From Paludibacteraceae bacterium (GTDB taxonomy: Bacteria; Bacteroidota; Bacteroidia; Bacteroidales; Paludibacteraceae), in contig JAFTOD010000005.1 in assembly GCA_017451525.1 (NCBI GenBank), positions 186,001-250,000 of the forward strand: a DNA stretch of 64,000 nucleotides, written 5' to 3'. Of the stretch, positions 52,949 through 62,159 are shown piece by piece. The notes beneath the pieces are model-generated. The model was not told where the DNA came from. It did not search any database and saw only the letters and a program-made list of their open reading frames with translations. The position numbers and the translations under genes are program-made. Position 1 is the stretch's first letter. Every line of letters starts with the position of its first letter.

Positions 52949-53000
52949 AAAAAGTTTCAAAGGTTTCAATCATTCACTACTGGAACCCTTGAAACTTTTT
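52949..53000 (+). terminator. Terminator downstream of efp
   Basis: AAAAAGTTTCAA (52949-52960) pairs with TTGAAACTTTTT (52989-53000), with an inner GGTT/AACC step and T-rich end. Confidence 0.8.
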
Positions 53001-53011
53001 CTTCTAAATTC

Positions 53012-53038
53012 ATAACTCATCACTCATAGTTCATCACT
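53012..53038. repeat. 27-bp repeat, inverted copy of 49845-49871
   Basis: ATAACTCATCACTCATAGTT and seven further bases are the exact reverse complement of the spacer between rpiB and queG. It immediately precedes the GTG of the cca gene. Confidence 0.85.
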
Positions 53039-53042
53039 ACTC

Positions 53043-54443
53043 GTGCTAGCTAGTCACCCCAAAATAGACCTCCCCATTCTTCACCTTGTAGGCGAGGAAG
53101 CCGACCGTCTCGGCTTGGAGTGCTATGTCATTGGCGGATATGTGCGTGATATATTCTTGCATCGCGACAGTACCGACATTGATGTCGTTGTCGTCGGGAG
53201 TGGTATTGATCTCGCACAAGCAGTCGCCAAACGCCTCGGCAAAGGAGCGCATCTCAGTGTGTTCAAGACATATGGCACTGCCCAAGTCAAGCGCGGCAAG
53301 ATAGAATTGGAGTTTGTAGGTGCACGCCGCGAGAGTTATCAACATGATTCGCGCAACCCAATCGTCGAAGACGGCACGCTGGAGGACGACCAGAACCGTC
53401 GCGATTTCACTATCAATGCTATGGCTGTATGTCTTAATAAAGACCGCTATGGCGAACTGCTTGATCCCTTCGGCGGCATACACGATATGAACAAGTGCAC
53501 CATTCGCACACCCCTTGACCCTGATATCACCTATAGCGATGACCCGCTTCGTATGATGCGTGCCATCCGCTTTGCCACGCAACTGGGCTTCTGCTTAGAT
53601 AGAGAAACCTTCGATTCCATCGAGAGAAATCGCGAACGAATCAAGATCATCACTAAAGAGCGCATTGTAGAGGAACTCAACAAGATCATGCTCTCGCGTA
53701 AGCCATCTGTGGGGTGGATATTACTTGACAAGACTAGACTCCTCCCGCTGATTTTCCCCGAACTCTCCGCACTCAAGGGCGTAGAAATCAAAGACGGAAA
53801 AGGACACAAAGATGTGTTCTTCCATACTTTGCAAGTGTTGGATAACCTTGCACAAAAGTCAGACAACCTCTGGCTTCGTTGGGCGGCATTGCTACACGAT
53901 ATCGGCAAACCTAAATCCAAAGCATGGGACGACCATGCGGGATGGACTTTCCGCAACCATAACTATCTCGGCGCAAAGATGATTCCGCGTATCTTCAAGA
54001 CCATGAAGATGCCACAGAACGAGAAGATGCAGTATGTCATCAAGATGGTGGATCTGCATATGCGCCCAATCAATCTCATCGAAGATACAGTCACCGATTC
54101 CGCTGTTCGCCGCCTACTCTTTGAGGCAGGCAACGATATCGATGACCTCATGCTCCTTTGCGATGCCGACATCACTTCGCGTAACGAGGAGAAGGTGCGT
54201 CGCTTCCACAAAAACTACGAACTGGTACGGCAGAAGATGATTGAACTGGAGGAGAAAGACCGTATCCGCAATTTCCAACCGCCTGTGCGTGGCGAAGAGA
54301 TCATGCAGTTGCTTAATCTCGAACCTTGTGCCCGTGTCGGTGAACTCAAAAACGCAATCAAAGACGCCATACTCGACGGCATTATCCCCAACGAGTACGA
54401 GGCAGCCAAAGCATATTTAATGAAGATAGCTAACCAAGAGTAG
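53043..54443 (+). CDS. cca: CCA tRNA nucleotidyltransferase / HD-domain poly(A) polymerase family protein
   Basis: 466 residues from a GTG; no ATG precedes the conserved region. The nucleotidyltransferase head has CYVIGGYVRDIFLHRDSTDIDVVV (GG and DxD), the RRDFTINAMAV motif and DPLRMMRAIRFATQLGF. An HD domain follows (WAALLHDIGKPKSKA). It adds or repairs the tRNA 3' CCA. This matters here because the tRNA-Asn gene lacks an encoded CCA. nadB starts 2 bp after its stop. Confidence 0.92.
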   Translation: MLASHPKIDLPILHLVGEEADRLGLECYVIGGYVRDIFLHRDSTDIDVVVVGSGIDLAQAVAKRLGKGAHLSVFKTYGTAQVKRGKIELEFVGARRESYQHDSRNPIVEDGTLEDDQNRRDFTINAMAVCLNKDRYGELLDPFGGIHDMNKCTIRTPLDPDITYSDDPLRMMRAIRFATQLGFCLDRETFDSIERNRERIKIITKERIVEELNKIMLSRKPSVGWILLDKTRLLPLIFPELSALKGVEIKDGKGHKDVFFHTLQVLDNLAQKSDNLWLRWAALLHDIGKPKSKAWDDHAGWTFRNHNYLGAKMIPRIFKTMKMPQNEKMQYVIKMVDLHMRPINLIEDTVTDSAVRRLLFEAGNDIDDLMLLCDADITSRNEEKVRRFHKNYELVRQKMIELEEKDRIRNFQPPVRGEEIMQLLNLEPCARVGELKNAIKDAILDGIIPNEYEAAKAYLMKIANQE

Positions 54444-54445
54444 TT

Positions 54446-56044
54446 ATGAAAAAGTATGATTTTCTCATCATCGGTGGCGGTGTAGCGGGCATGAGTTTTG
54501 CGCTCAAAGTGGCTCGCACCCAGAAGTATCGTATTGCACTCTGCTGCAAGACGACCCTCGAAGAAACCAACACCAGCCGTGCGCAAGGCGGTATCGCCAG
54601 TGTGACCAACATGCTCGTAGATGACTTCGAAAAGCACATCCACGACACCATGGTGGCGGGCGACTGGCTCAGCGACCCTGCTGCGGTAGAGCAAGTAGTG
54701 CGCCAAGCCCCTAAGCAGATCGAGGAACTCGTCAACTGGGGCGTGAACTTCGACAAGAAAGAGGACGGCACCTTTGACCTCCACCGCGAAGGCGGACACT
54801 CCGAATTCCGTATTCTCCACCATGCCGACGACACTGGTGCAGAGATCCAACGCGGACTCATGGCTGCGGTTCGCAATAACCCCTATATTGATGTCCTCGA
54901 AAATTACTTTGCCGTAGAGATTATCACCCAACACCATTTAGGTGTGCGTGTTACTCGCCGTACACCCGATATTGAGTGCTATGGCGCGTATATCCTCAAC
55001 CCTGAGACGGGCAAGATCGACACCTACCTCAGCCGCATCACCCTTATGGCTACAGGTGGCACAGGCGCTGTCTATGCCACTACCACCAACCCTAATGTCG
55101 CTACGGGCGACGGTATTGCGATGGTCTATCGCGCTAAGGGTATGGTCAAAGACATGGAGTTTGTGCAGTTCCACCCAACAGCCCTCTATAACCCAACCGA
55201 GACACACCCAGCCTACCTCATCACCGAGGCGATGCGTGGTTATGGTGGTATATTGCGTTTGCCTAATGGCGAGGAGTTTATGCAGAAGTACGACAAGCGT
55301 CTCTCGCTTGCGCCACGCGATATTGTGGCACGCGCCATTGACAACGAGATGAAGATCCACGGCCTTGACCATGTCTGCCTCGATGTCACACACAAAGACC
55401 CCGAAGAGACCAAGCACCATTTCCCAAATATCTACGCCAAGTGCCTCAGCATAGGCATTGATATCACGAAAGAGTATATCCCAGTAGCCCCTTGTGCGCA
55501 CTATATGTGTGGCGGTATCAAGGTGGACTTGGATGCGCAATCCACTATCCGCCGCTTGTATGCGGTGGGAGAGTGCAGTTGCACGGGCTTGCATGGTGGC
55601 AACCGCTTGGCTAGTAACTCACTTATCGAGGCAGTGGTGTATGCCGATGCGGCAGCCAAACACTCGCTCAGTGTGATTGAAACCTACGATTTCAACGAGA
55701 ATATCCCCGACTGGAACGACGAAGGCACCATGACCAACGAGGAGCATGTGCTTATCTCGCAAGACATGCGCGAGGTCGGTCAAGTGATGTCCACGTATGT
55801 GGGTATTGTCCGCAGCGACTTGCGCTTGCGCCGCGCTTGGGAGCGTCTAGATTTGTTGTATGAAGAGACCGAAGACCTCTTCAAACGCGTCAAAGCCACC
55901 AAGGACATCTGCGAGCTGCGCAATATGATCAATGTGGGTTATTTGATTACCCGCCAAGCTCTGGAGCGCAAAGAATCCCGCGGCTTGCACTACACCATCG
56001 ACTATCCCAAATCGCCCAATACCAACAATAACGAAGTGTGGTAA
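54446..56044 (+). CDS. nadB: L-aspartate oxidase
   Basis: 532 residues. FAD-binding Rossmann motif DFLIIGGGVAGMSFALKVA, the SRAQGGIAS loop, HREGGHSEFRILHHAD, and the succinate dehydrogenase-like active site EFVQFHPTAL and PCAHYMCGGIKVD. It oxidises aspartate to iminoaspartate, the first step of NAD synthesis; nadA and nadC are not in the window. Probably co-transcribed with cca. Confidence 0.94.
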   Translation: MKKYDFLIIGGGVAGMSFALKVARTQKYRIALCCKTTLEETNTSRAQGGIASVTNMLVDDFEKHIHDTMVAGDWLSDPAAVEQVVRQAPKQIEELVNWGVNFDKKEDGTFDLHREGGHSEFRILHHADDTGAEIQRGLMAAVRNNPYIDVLENYFAVEIITQHHLGVRVTRRTPDIECYGAYILNPETGKIDTYLSRITLMATGGTGAVYATTTNPNVATGDGIAMVYRAKGMVKDMEFVQFHPTALYNPTETHPAYLITEAMRGYGGILRLPNGEEFMQKYDKRLSLAPRDIVARAIDNEMKIHGLDHVCLDVTHKDPEETKHHFPNIYAKCLSIGIDITKEYIPVAPCAHYMCGGIKVDLDAQSTIRRLYAVGECSCTGLHGGNRLASNSLIEAVVYADAAAKHSLSVIETYDFNENIPDWNDEGTMTNEEHVLISQDMREVGQVMSTYVGIVRSDLRLRRAWERLDLLYEETEDLFKRVKATKDICELRNMINVGYLITRQALERKESRGLHYTIDYPKSPNTNNNEVW

Positions 56045-56502
56045 TAGGTATCCTATAAATTAGGGACATAAAGTAGTACGACGGAACGTACTCCGAGCAA
56101 TATACCCGAAGAGTCCTTGCTATAGAAAATAAGCGCAAGCATAGAACAAAACAAAGAGATATACGGAGTATCTGTGGAAGTTCAGCGGGCTTTCTATGGC
56201 TATTGCAAGTTCTCTGTAGGCTACGCGACCACTTCGTGACCACAAATGCCTATCTATAACTTATTAGTACCATATCTGTAGGCAAGATTTGGCTGGCTGT
56301 ATTTTTCGAAACCATTTGTACAATGCGCCCACTTGTTTAGGCTTTAGAGATATGGGCAATCTTGTAGAGTGAGGACTCTTTGGGCGCAATGCTCAAATTG
56401 CCATTTAAGGCACTTTTCTAGCTTGATTTTTTATTTGGAGAGATATAGAAGGTGCATGGGAAAGTAATAATCGAATGATTTTATAAAGACAAACGGAATC
56501 TA
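56045..56502. repeat. 458-bp intergenic stretch with a degenerate dispersed repeat
   Basis: I find no gene. Part of it (about 56150-56320) is a diverged inverted relative of 4872-5149, best at 56220-56242. Words such as GCGGGCTTTCTATGGCT recall GTGGGCTTTCTGTGGCT at 62221-62237. The rest shows nothing I can interpret. Confidence 0.45.
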
Positions 56503-57222
56503 TCAAAGCGATACTTTGAAGAGTTTGTCTATATGTCCGCTACGGATCATCTTTTGAGTGGGGAGATGGTGCATGGTGGGCGAATCGATGAGCGCAATCG
56601 TATCGCAGAGCGACTGGGCAATATCTAGTTCGTGGGTGGAGAAGATAATGCATTTGTTTTCCTGATGTGCCAAATCAGCAAGCAATCGGCACAAGTCATA
56701 TCGGTTAGGCATATCCAAAAACGATGTGGGTTCATCAAGCAAGATAATAGGCGTTTGCTGCGCTAAAGCACGGGCAATCATCACGCGCTGACACTCGCCA
56801 TCCGACATCTTATCCATGGTGCGGAAGGCATAAGAAGCCATACCCACTTTCTCCAAAGATTGCATAACAATCGCCTCATCTTCTGCTTGCATACGACCTA
56901 TCCAATTGGTGTAAGGAGCCCTACCAAGAGCCACCACATCGCGGCATGCCAAATTGGATATACGAATACGCTCGGTAGTCACGAAAGCCACCTGCTGCGC
57001 CAGCTGTTGCGGAGTAATCTGCTGAATATCGGTGCCATTGATGAGAATGGTGCCATGTTTGAGTGGTTTGGAACCAATGATTGCACGTAGCAATGTAGAT
57101 TTGCCCGTGCCATTGCGACCGATGAGCGCAGTGGTTGTACCACAAGTGAAAGTGGTGGATACATTGTCTAATAGCAAGTGCTGGCTGTTGTATCCGAGGG
57201 ATATGTTTTGGAGTTGAATCAT
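56503..57222 (-). CDS. btuD: Cobalamin ABC transporter ATP-binding protein
   Basis: 239 residues. Walker A (LIGRNGTGKSTLL), Q-loop, signature MSDGECQRVMIARALAQQ, Walker B (IILLDEPTSFLD) and H-loop (FSTHELDIA). It is the FecE/BtuD type. As last gene of the riboswitch-led operon it should power BtuC-mediated uptake of vitamin B12 across the inner membrane. Iron-siderophore import would be the alternative, but the riboswitch argues for B12. Confidence 0.9.
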   Translation of the reverse strand: MIQLQNISLGYNSQHLLLDNVSTTFTCGTTTALIGRNGTGKSTLLRAIIGSKPLKHGTILINGTDIQQITPQQLAQQVAFVTTERIRISNLACRDVVALGRAPYTNWIGRMQAEDEAIVMQSLEKVGMASYAFRTMDKMSDGECQRVMIARALAQQTPIILLDEPTSFLDMPNRYDLCRLLADLAHQENKCIIFSTHELDIAQSLCDTIALIDSPTMHHLPTQKMIRSGHIDKLFKVSL

Positions 57223-57254
57223 ATTCTATGAGGTGATGAAGCGATGGGGCTTGA

Positions 57255-58259
57255 TTATACTATGGATTTGTTGCGGACGACTACCCAAATGACAACAGGA
57301 ATGCCGAGCAAGGCAGTGACCGTATTGATAGGCAGTGTGAGCCATTTAGAGATAATATCGCAGCCGAGTAAGACCACAGCTCCACACAAAGCGGTGGCAG
57401 GCAAGAGGACACAATGATCGGCATTGCAAAATAGCATGCGAGCAATATGCGGAATAGCCAAGCCCACAAAGCCGATAGGACCGCAAAAAGCAGTCACAGT
57501 ACCCGCCAACAGGGTGGTGGAGAGGAATATCAGATAGCGCGAACGGCGGACATTCAATCCCATAGTGCGAGCGTATTGTTCGCCGAGAAGGAGCAAGTTC
57601 AGTGGTTTGATTACTGCCACTGACACGACCAAACCAATCAATACCGCAGGCAGTAAGAGCATGAGTTGGCTACTCGTGACATCGCCCAACGAACCCATTG
57701 TCCAGATAACAAAGGATTTGAGCGCTTCTTCGTTGCTCAAATATTGTAGAATCTGCACTACTGCACTCACGCCCGAAGAAATCATCATACCTAGAATAAG
57801 GATGACCATAATGTCTTTGATTCGGGTGCTGACGGAAGCTACAAAAGCGAGAATCAATGCCGCGCCTAACCACGCAGCACCCGCGGTGCCGATAGACGAC
57901 AAGGTACTATTGGTTGCTACACCCAACAATGGCATACCCAAAATAAAGATAGCCACACCTAGACTGGCACCCGAACTGATACCCAATACATAGGGGCCTG
58001 CCAAGGGGTTGCGGAAAAGCGTCTGCATCTGCAAACCGCTGACCGATAGTGCTATGCCCGCCAAGACCGCTACAACGGCTTTGATGAGGCGAATATCCAA
58101 CACGATAAGGCGCGTGGCAGCATCCACATCTCCGCCAAAGAGGGCGCCCAAAATATCACGGAGCGGGATATGAACAGAGCCGATGAGCAGGTCAAGTACA
58201 AACAGAATGACCAGCAGGAGCGATAAGATGACAAATAATATGGTAGAATGACGCTGCAT
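57255..58259 (-). CDS. btuC: Cobalamin ABC transporter permease
   Basis: 334 residues with about ten membrane helices. FecCD/BtuC motifs: LSVSGLQMQTLFRNPLAGPYVLGISSGASLGVA, ILGMMISSGVSAVVQ, and GPIGFVGLAIPHIARML (the coupling region to BtuD). It follows btuF by 12 bp. Confidence 0.92.
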   Translation of the reverse strand: MQRHSTILFVILSLLLVILFVLDLLIGSVHIPLRDILGALFGGDVDAATRLIVLDIRLIKAVVAVLAGIALSVSGLQMQTLFRNPLAGPYVLGISSGASLGVAIFILGMPLLGVATNSTLSSIGTAGAAWLGAALILAFVASVSTRIKDIMVILILGMMISSGVSAVVQILQYLSNEEALKSFVIWTMGSLGDVTSSQLMLLLPAVLIGLVVSVAVIKPLNLLLLGEQYARTMGLNVRRSRYLIFLSTTLLAGTVTAFCGPIGFVGLAIPHIARMLFCNADHCVLLPATALCGAVVLLGCDIISKWLTLPINTVTALLGIPVVIWVVVRNKSIV

Positions 58260-58271
58260 GTTATAAAAGTT

Positions 58272-59420
58272 TTAAAGGTTGGGGAGTTTTCTATAATAAA
58301 CGAACTCTTTGTCTGATTCTAATTCAGGATGAAAAATCTTGATTAAATCGCGCAAAACAACATCAGGTTGCACTACACCCGACTCCCAATAATCGTTGCC
58401 TCCACCAGTGACTCTGCGTTTGTCGCAATTGTACACTTCGCCGCGTTGCACGCAAGGCATCTTGGCAAACTTAGGGAACTGGCGACACAAATCGTCCACA
58501 GAATTAACATTGCCCACATTAATCCATACATCGGCTTGGGTAGTCAGTAATGCTGCCTCTTCCATATCGATTGGCAAAGAGTGGTTAGAGGTGTTTTTCT
58601 TATAAATATAATCGCCTCCTGCATCTGCAATCAGTCGTGCTAAATAGCTGGTGGCGGAAGCCATAAACCACGAGTCGGCGTATGGTGTGTTGATCATTAC
58701 TTTGGGAGTGGGAGTTTGGGCTGAAGCGGCTAAAGACTTAAGATGATCGTAGCGTTTTGGCACTTCAGAAAAATAAGTGATACCGTGCTTTCGGCAACCA
58801 ACAATCTCAGCAATGGCAATAAGCCATTCGGTCTTTCCTAAAGGATCTTCTTCTACATACTCGCCAATATACATATACGGAATACCTAATTCATCGAGTT
58901 TAGACTCCATGACACATGCACCCGTTACACCAAAGAGAAGTACAATATCAGGTTGTTGCGCCACGAGAAGTTCGAAATTCATATTACCGTCATACCCCAC
59001 ATCGGGGATAGTGTGTTGATTAGCCCCAATATAGGGGTTGGTGATGAAATCCTTGCCCGACACGCCCACTACGCTCTCTATAGCTCCTATGGCATCAAGC
59101 ATAGCAATATGGGTGGACGACATACATACCACTCGCTCAGCATCGCCTTGCAGCACTTGACCACGGAAACCATCGGGCGCTTTCTCGCCTCCACGAGCGA
59201 TAAAGAGCATTGTTTCTACATCGTTGGCACTTTGCCACGGATTAGTCACTCGGATGATGGTGCTCTGCTTGCCCTCTGCACCGACAATGCGAAAACCTGT
59301 GGCATATGTGGGGATATAAACCTCCAGGTTGTAATCATCAATATTGCCAGATGAACCACACGAACACATGCACCACACGATGGCGCATAGAATGATAGTA
59401 TGTAAATATTGCTTTTTCAT
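58272..59420 (-). CDS. btuF: Cobalamin-binding periplasmic lipoprotein
   Basis: 382 residues. A lipobox (IVWCMCSC) is followed by a class III solute-binding fold: RVVCMSSTHIAMLDAIGAIESVVGVSGKDFI and LLVAQQPDIVLLFG. The C-terminal lobe is marked by KVMINTPYADSWFMASATSYLARLIADAGGDYIY. It hands B12 to BtuCD. The specificity comes from operon context. Confidence 0.88.
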   Translation of the reverse strand: MKKQYLHTIILCAIVWCMCSCGSSGNIDDYNLEVYIPTYATGFRIVGAEGKQSTIIRVTNPWQSANDVETMLFIARGGEKAPDGFRGQVLQGDAERVVCMSSTHIAMLDAIGAIESVVGVSGKDFITNPYIGANQHTIPDVGYDGNMNFELLVAQQPDIVLLFGVTGACVMESKLDELGIPYMYIGEYVEEDPLGKTEWLIAIAEIVGCRKHGITYFSEVPKRYDHLKSLAASAQTPTPKVMINTPYADSWFMASATSYLARLIADAGGDYIYKKNTSNHSLPIDMEEAALLTTQADVWINVGNVNSVDDLCRQFPKFAKMPCVQRGEVYNCDKRRVTGGGNDYWESGVVQPDVVLRDLIKIFHPELESDKEFVYYRKLPNL

Positions 59421-59427
59421 TAAAGGG

Positions 59428-60636
59428 TTATTCCTCTATATTCAAGTCGCGCGCATGAGAAATCTCGGTAGATATCTCGCCTATCCACCCACATTGCTGG
59501 TGTACACCCGTATAGACACGCACGAAGTCGGCACATGGCAAGTTAACAGGCTCGCCTTCGGCGGTAACTGCCCAAGCGATGTCAAACGAACAGCGGCTGA
59601 TACTATCATTAGGATGGCTGTCTGCATAGCCATAATCGTATGCTGTTTGCACCCACATATTGCCTTTTCCGCTCTTGTCCACAGCATTGTCTGGCAAGCG
59701 AGTACCATAGAAAGTAAGCGTAGAATCGGTAAACCAAAGAGGATAATAGTCTTGTGAATGGAAAGTGTTCTTGTGTACATACCCCTGCTCGCCTTGATTA
59801 TTCTTCCATAGTATATATGTGGTGTCAGAGAGCGAGTTTTTTGTGTCTGCTTGTGGTGTATGCTCGGCAGGTGTACGATGGTAGGTGAGAGCATATTGGT
59901 GGATTGTAGCAGGATTGGTATATTCACTACCTGCGAGTTCATAGAAGGGGTCATCGGGCAGACCATTTTGATTCACATCTATACTGATCATCACTATTCC
60001 TGGTTCGCTACTGCCGTTGCGGTTGCCTGCTGAAGCATAGAACGCGTTGCCTTCTACGGTGAAATCGGGCAAATTAGGAGTATTTACCACCGAGTGATCA
60101 AAAGCAAATGTCACATATCCACCCCAACCACCGAGCGAGATTAGGCTGCGATTAGTGCCTGCAATGGCATCTTCTACCTTACCAAGCATGGTTTGATAGG
60201 TGTCGCCTTCTTCGTATTCGGGCATGGTATTGATAAACTGTCCCGGAGCAGGATTATACTCAAATACGCGCGAGATATATGGTGAATACGCCACTTCCTC
60301 GTCAAAAACGACAATCGTAAATGAATGATTTATAGGGTTGTATTCATCATGTATTTCTAATCGCAGATGATATGTACCTGCTTCTGCTTGGCAGAAGATT
60401 AGGTCTCTTTCTGTAGAAAGTAATCTCTCGCCTTCTCGCCTCATCACCTCATTGCCTTTCGCCTCACATATCCACCACTCATATGCTTCTCCCTCATACT
60501 CAGGATGAAGGATAAGCGTGCGCATACGCTCAATGGTATAGGTATCATCTATACCAAGGCCTACCATGGGTATTTCGGACTCACAACTAACGATAGACAA
60601 AGCACATATGAGCAGGGATATCACCCGTGCGCACAC
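59428..60636 (-). CDS. Surface lipoprotein of the cobalamin locus (PKD-like)
   Basis: About 402 residues if the GTG at 60636 is used. That start gives a short signal peptide ending in lipobox LSIVSC; an ATG at 60690 is possible but lies deeper inside btuG. The N-terminal ~100 residues look like a PKD/Ig domain (YEWWICEAKGNEVMRREGE; AGTYHLRLEIHDEYN). The rest (ISLGGWGGYVTFAFDHSV; PGIVMISIDVNQNGLPDDPFYELAGSEY) resembles surface proteins often found beside BtuG in Bacteroidetes B12 loci. A calcium-binding-like DVNQNGLPDD loop is present. It may help capture B12 at the cell surface; this is inference. Confidence 0.8.
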   Translation of the reverse strand: MCARVISLLICALSIVSCESEIPMVGLGIDDTYTIERMRTLILHPEYEGEAYEWWICEAKGNEVMRREGERLLSTERDLIFCQAEAGTYHLRLEIHDEYNPINHSFTIVVFDEEVAYSPYISRVFEYNPAPGQFINTMPEYEEGDTYQTMLGKVEDAIAGTNRSLISLGGWGGYVTFAFDHSVVNTPNLPDFTVEGNAFYASAGNRNGSSEPGIVMISIDVNQNGLPDDPFYELAGSEYTNPATIHQYALTYHRTPAEHTPQADTKNSLSDTTYILWKNNQGEQGYVHKNTFHSQDYYPLWFTDSTLTFYGTRLPDNAVDKSGKGNMWVQTAYDYGYADSHPNDSISRCSFDIAWAVTAEGEPVNLPCADFVRVYTGVHQQCGWIGEISTEISHARDLNIEE

Positions 60637-61762
60637 TCCATTTGCGTTTGCCTTCGCGTGAGTAGCAATGTAATTGACCACTTGAGACATAGTTTTTTGC
60701 ATCTGTAACATATATATCACCATTATAAGGATTGACTTGTATACCATATGGAATCTTAATCTCTTGTTCCGTTCCGTCTGTAATAAAATGTTCGGAAACG
60801 AGTGTTTGTTTTCGGATGTCAAAAATGCCATATGTTATTTGATTTGACATAGTTTGTTCACTCCAATGTGTTCCATAAAAATACATACTATCACCACAAA
60901 TTACCATCTCTGAAACAGTTGGTGCTTTAGCCATGGGCAATATTTCTTTGGATATGAGTGAGAAGTATGTAAGTATAGGTTGAACATCTTTATAATCTCC
61001 GCGAGATGTAATCCACAACCGACTATATTGGTCTTTGCGCAAACGGTGCGGATTGATGCAGACAGGTATTTTTTGCACCTGACGGAAATCTTTGAGAGAA
61101 ATGATTGACATGGTAGAATCGTAGTCTGGTGCCCTATAACCACCAGAATTTACCACATAAATATGCTCATTGTTAACGATCAATTCCTCAGGTTGATAAC
61201 CCACAGTCACTTTGCGAGTGATCTGCAAGGTAGCCGTATCAATCTCAAAGACGGCACCTAATTGGGCATTAGGGTCAATACTCACGGGACCCACATACGA
61301 ACTAACATAAGCTTTTCCGTCATAAAAATTAATATATCGGCAATTGGGGATATCTACTTGACCAATACGGCGACAGGTACGGGCATCCATCACTTCTACC
61401 TTGTGCGAGCAGTTGATGACTGCGTAGAGACGATTGCCATAGATCTGTATGTCGTTACCCACATCGCCTAACTCTTTGATAACATTCGGATTGCGTTCGC
61501 CATAGATATTGCGAATATAACAACCGTTGCAGAAATCAAGGTAATCAATAGTAGCTTTATTGCTACCCATATTCCCCTCGTTGAGCAGGTACATACCAAT
61601 GGGTTCGTTCGCTGCAAAACTGCTCAATTCTCTCGGTTCCATCGGCAAAACCTCGTACTCAGATGGGTAGGTAACCTCGTCGGTACGACAGGAGGTCAGC
61701 AGCAAAACAGCAGATGCTATCATGCATAGCAACAAACTACGCTTGATACTTTTATCAAGCAT
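60587..61762 (-). CDS. btuG: BtuG-like surface vitamin B12-binding beta-propeller lipoprotein
   Basis: About 391 residues from the ATG at 61762. A signal peptide with lipobox (AVLLLTSC) precedes a YncE/DUF5074-like seven-bladed propeller: DVGNDIQIYGNRLYAVINCSHKVEVMDARTCRRIGQVDI, then QPEELIVNNEHIYVVNSGGY and IPYGIQVNPYNGDIYVTDAKNY. In Bacteroides BtuG sits on the BtuB receptor and binds B12 very tightly. It is the first gene after the riboswitch. The start codon lies within an 8-bp hairpin (61741-61760). Confidence 0.85.
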   Translation of the reverse strand: MLDKSIKRSLLLCMIASAVLLLTSCRTDEVTYPSEYEVLPMEPRELSSFAANEPIGMYLLNEGNMGSNKATIDYLDFCNGCYIRNIYGERNPNVIKELGDVGNDIQIYGNRLYAVINCSHKVEVMDARTCRRIGQVDIPNCRYINFYDGKAYVSSYVGPVSIDPNAQLGAVFEIDTATLQITRKVTVGYQPEELIVNNEHIYVVNSGGYRAPDYDSTMSIISLKDFRQVQKIPVCINPHRLRKDQYSRLWITSRGDYKDVQPILTYFSLISKEILPMAKAPTVSEMVICGDSMYFYGTHWSEQTMSNQITYGIFDIRKQTLVSEHFITDGTEQEIKIPYGIQVNPYNGDIYVTDAKNYVSSGQLHCYSREGKRKWSVRTGDIPAHMCFVYR

Positions 61763-61840
61763 ATACGCATTTGCGTACCTACAATCATATGGAAAACTAC
61801 TTGTCATGTCTAAGCCCTATTCCTCGAGAGCGTTCAACTT

Positions 61841-61874
61841 CGGGGTCCCCGACGAGCCTCGTGGGCGAGTGGGG
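61841..61874. repeat. 34-nt direct repeat, copy downstream of the riboswitch aptamer
   Basis: Matches 62041-62074 at 32 of 34 positions; it begins CGGGGTCCCCGACGAGCC on the plus strand. The two copies are exactly 200 bp apart and flank the conserved aptamer core. It lies where the expression platform is expected. Confidence 0.85.
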
Positions 61875-61884
61875 ATGCCCTTAT

Positions 61885-62092
61885 GCATGCAGCAGGTCTT
61901 CTGACTTATTGCTCGTTTGCTTAGCCTTCCCAGCTTGTCAGTTGACAATTGACAGTTAGCCAGTGACTTAGATACGAAGCAAACGATTTTGCAAATCACA
62001 GCAGCGGGTCTGTGCAGGAATCTCACCTGCTTCCCTTAAGCGGGGTCCCCGACGAGCCATGTGGGCGAGTGGGGTGCTCTTAACTGAATGCG
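61885..62092 (-). promoter_or_regulatory. Cobalamin riboswitch
   Basis: The minus strand contains the B12-box landmarks in order: AAGGGAAGCAGGTGAGATTC, then CTGCACAGACCCGCTGCTGTGA, and further on AAGTCAGAAGACCTGC. These match the conserved core of adenosyl/methylcobalamin riboswitches. Transcription should start near 62090 from the promoter at 62097-62128, and the element precedes btuG, giving repression at high B12. An extra ~34-nt repeat sits in its 5' part (62041-62074). Confidence 0.92.
62041..62074. repeat. 34-nt direct repeat, copy in the 5' part of the riboswitch
   Basis: Plus-strand CGGGGTCCCCGACGAGCC continued by ATGTGGGCGAGTGGGG. In the RNA it lies between TTAAG and CTTAAGGGAA, that is, as an insertion in a peripheral helix of the aptamer. 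Confidence 0.85.
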
Positions 62093-62096
62093 GGTG

Positions 62097-62128
62097 CAAA
62101 GGTAATCATTTTTTCTTTATTATCCAAA
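62097..62128 (-). promoter_or_regulatory. Promoter of the cobalamin operon
   Basis: Minus-strand TTTG (62128-62125), 20-nt spacer, TACCTTTG (62104-62097), directly upstream of the riboswitch. Confidence 0.85.
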
Positions 62129-62159
62129 TTTATGGTAATATTTTTGGATTGTATCTTCA

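Noticed and set aside
56045-56075. CCTA-N5-TAGGG after nadB as a fourth copy of the metal operator
   Set aside because: The spacing is one base longer than in the other three sites and it lies downstream of a gene, not at a promoter.
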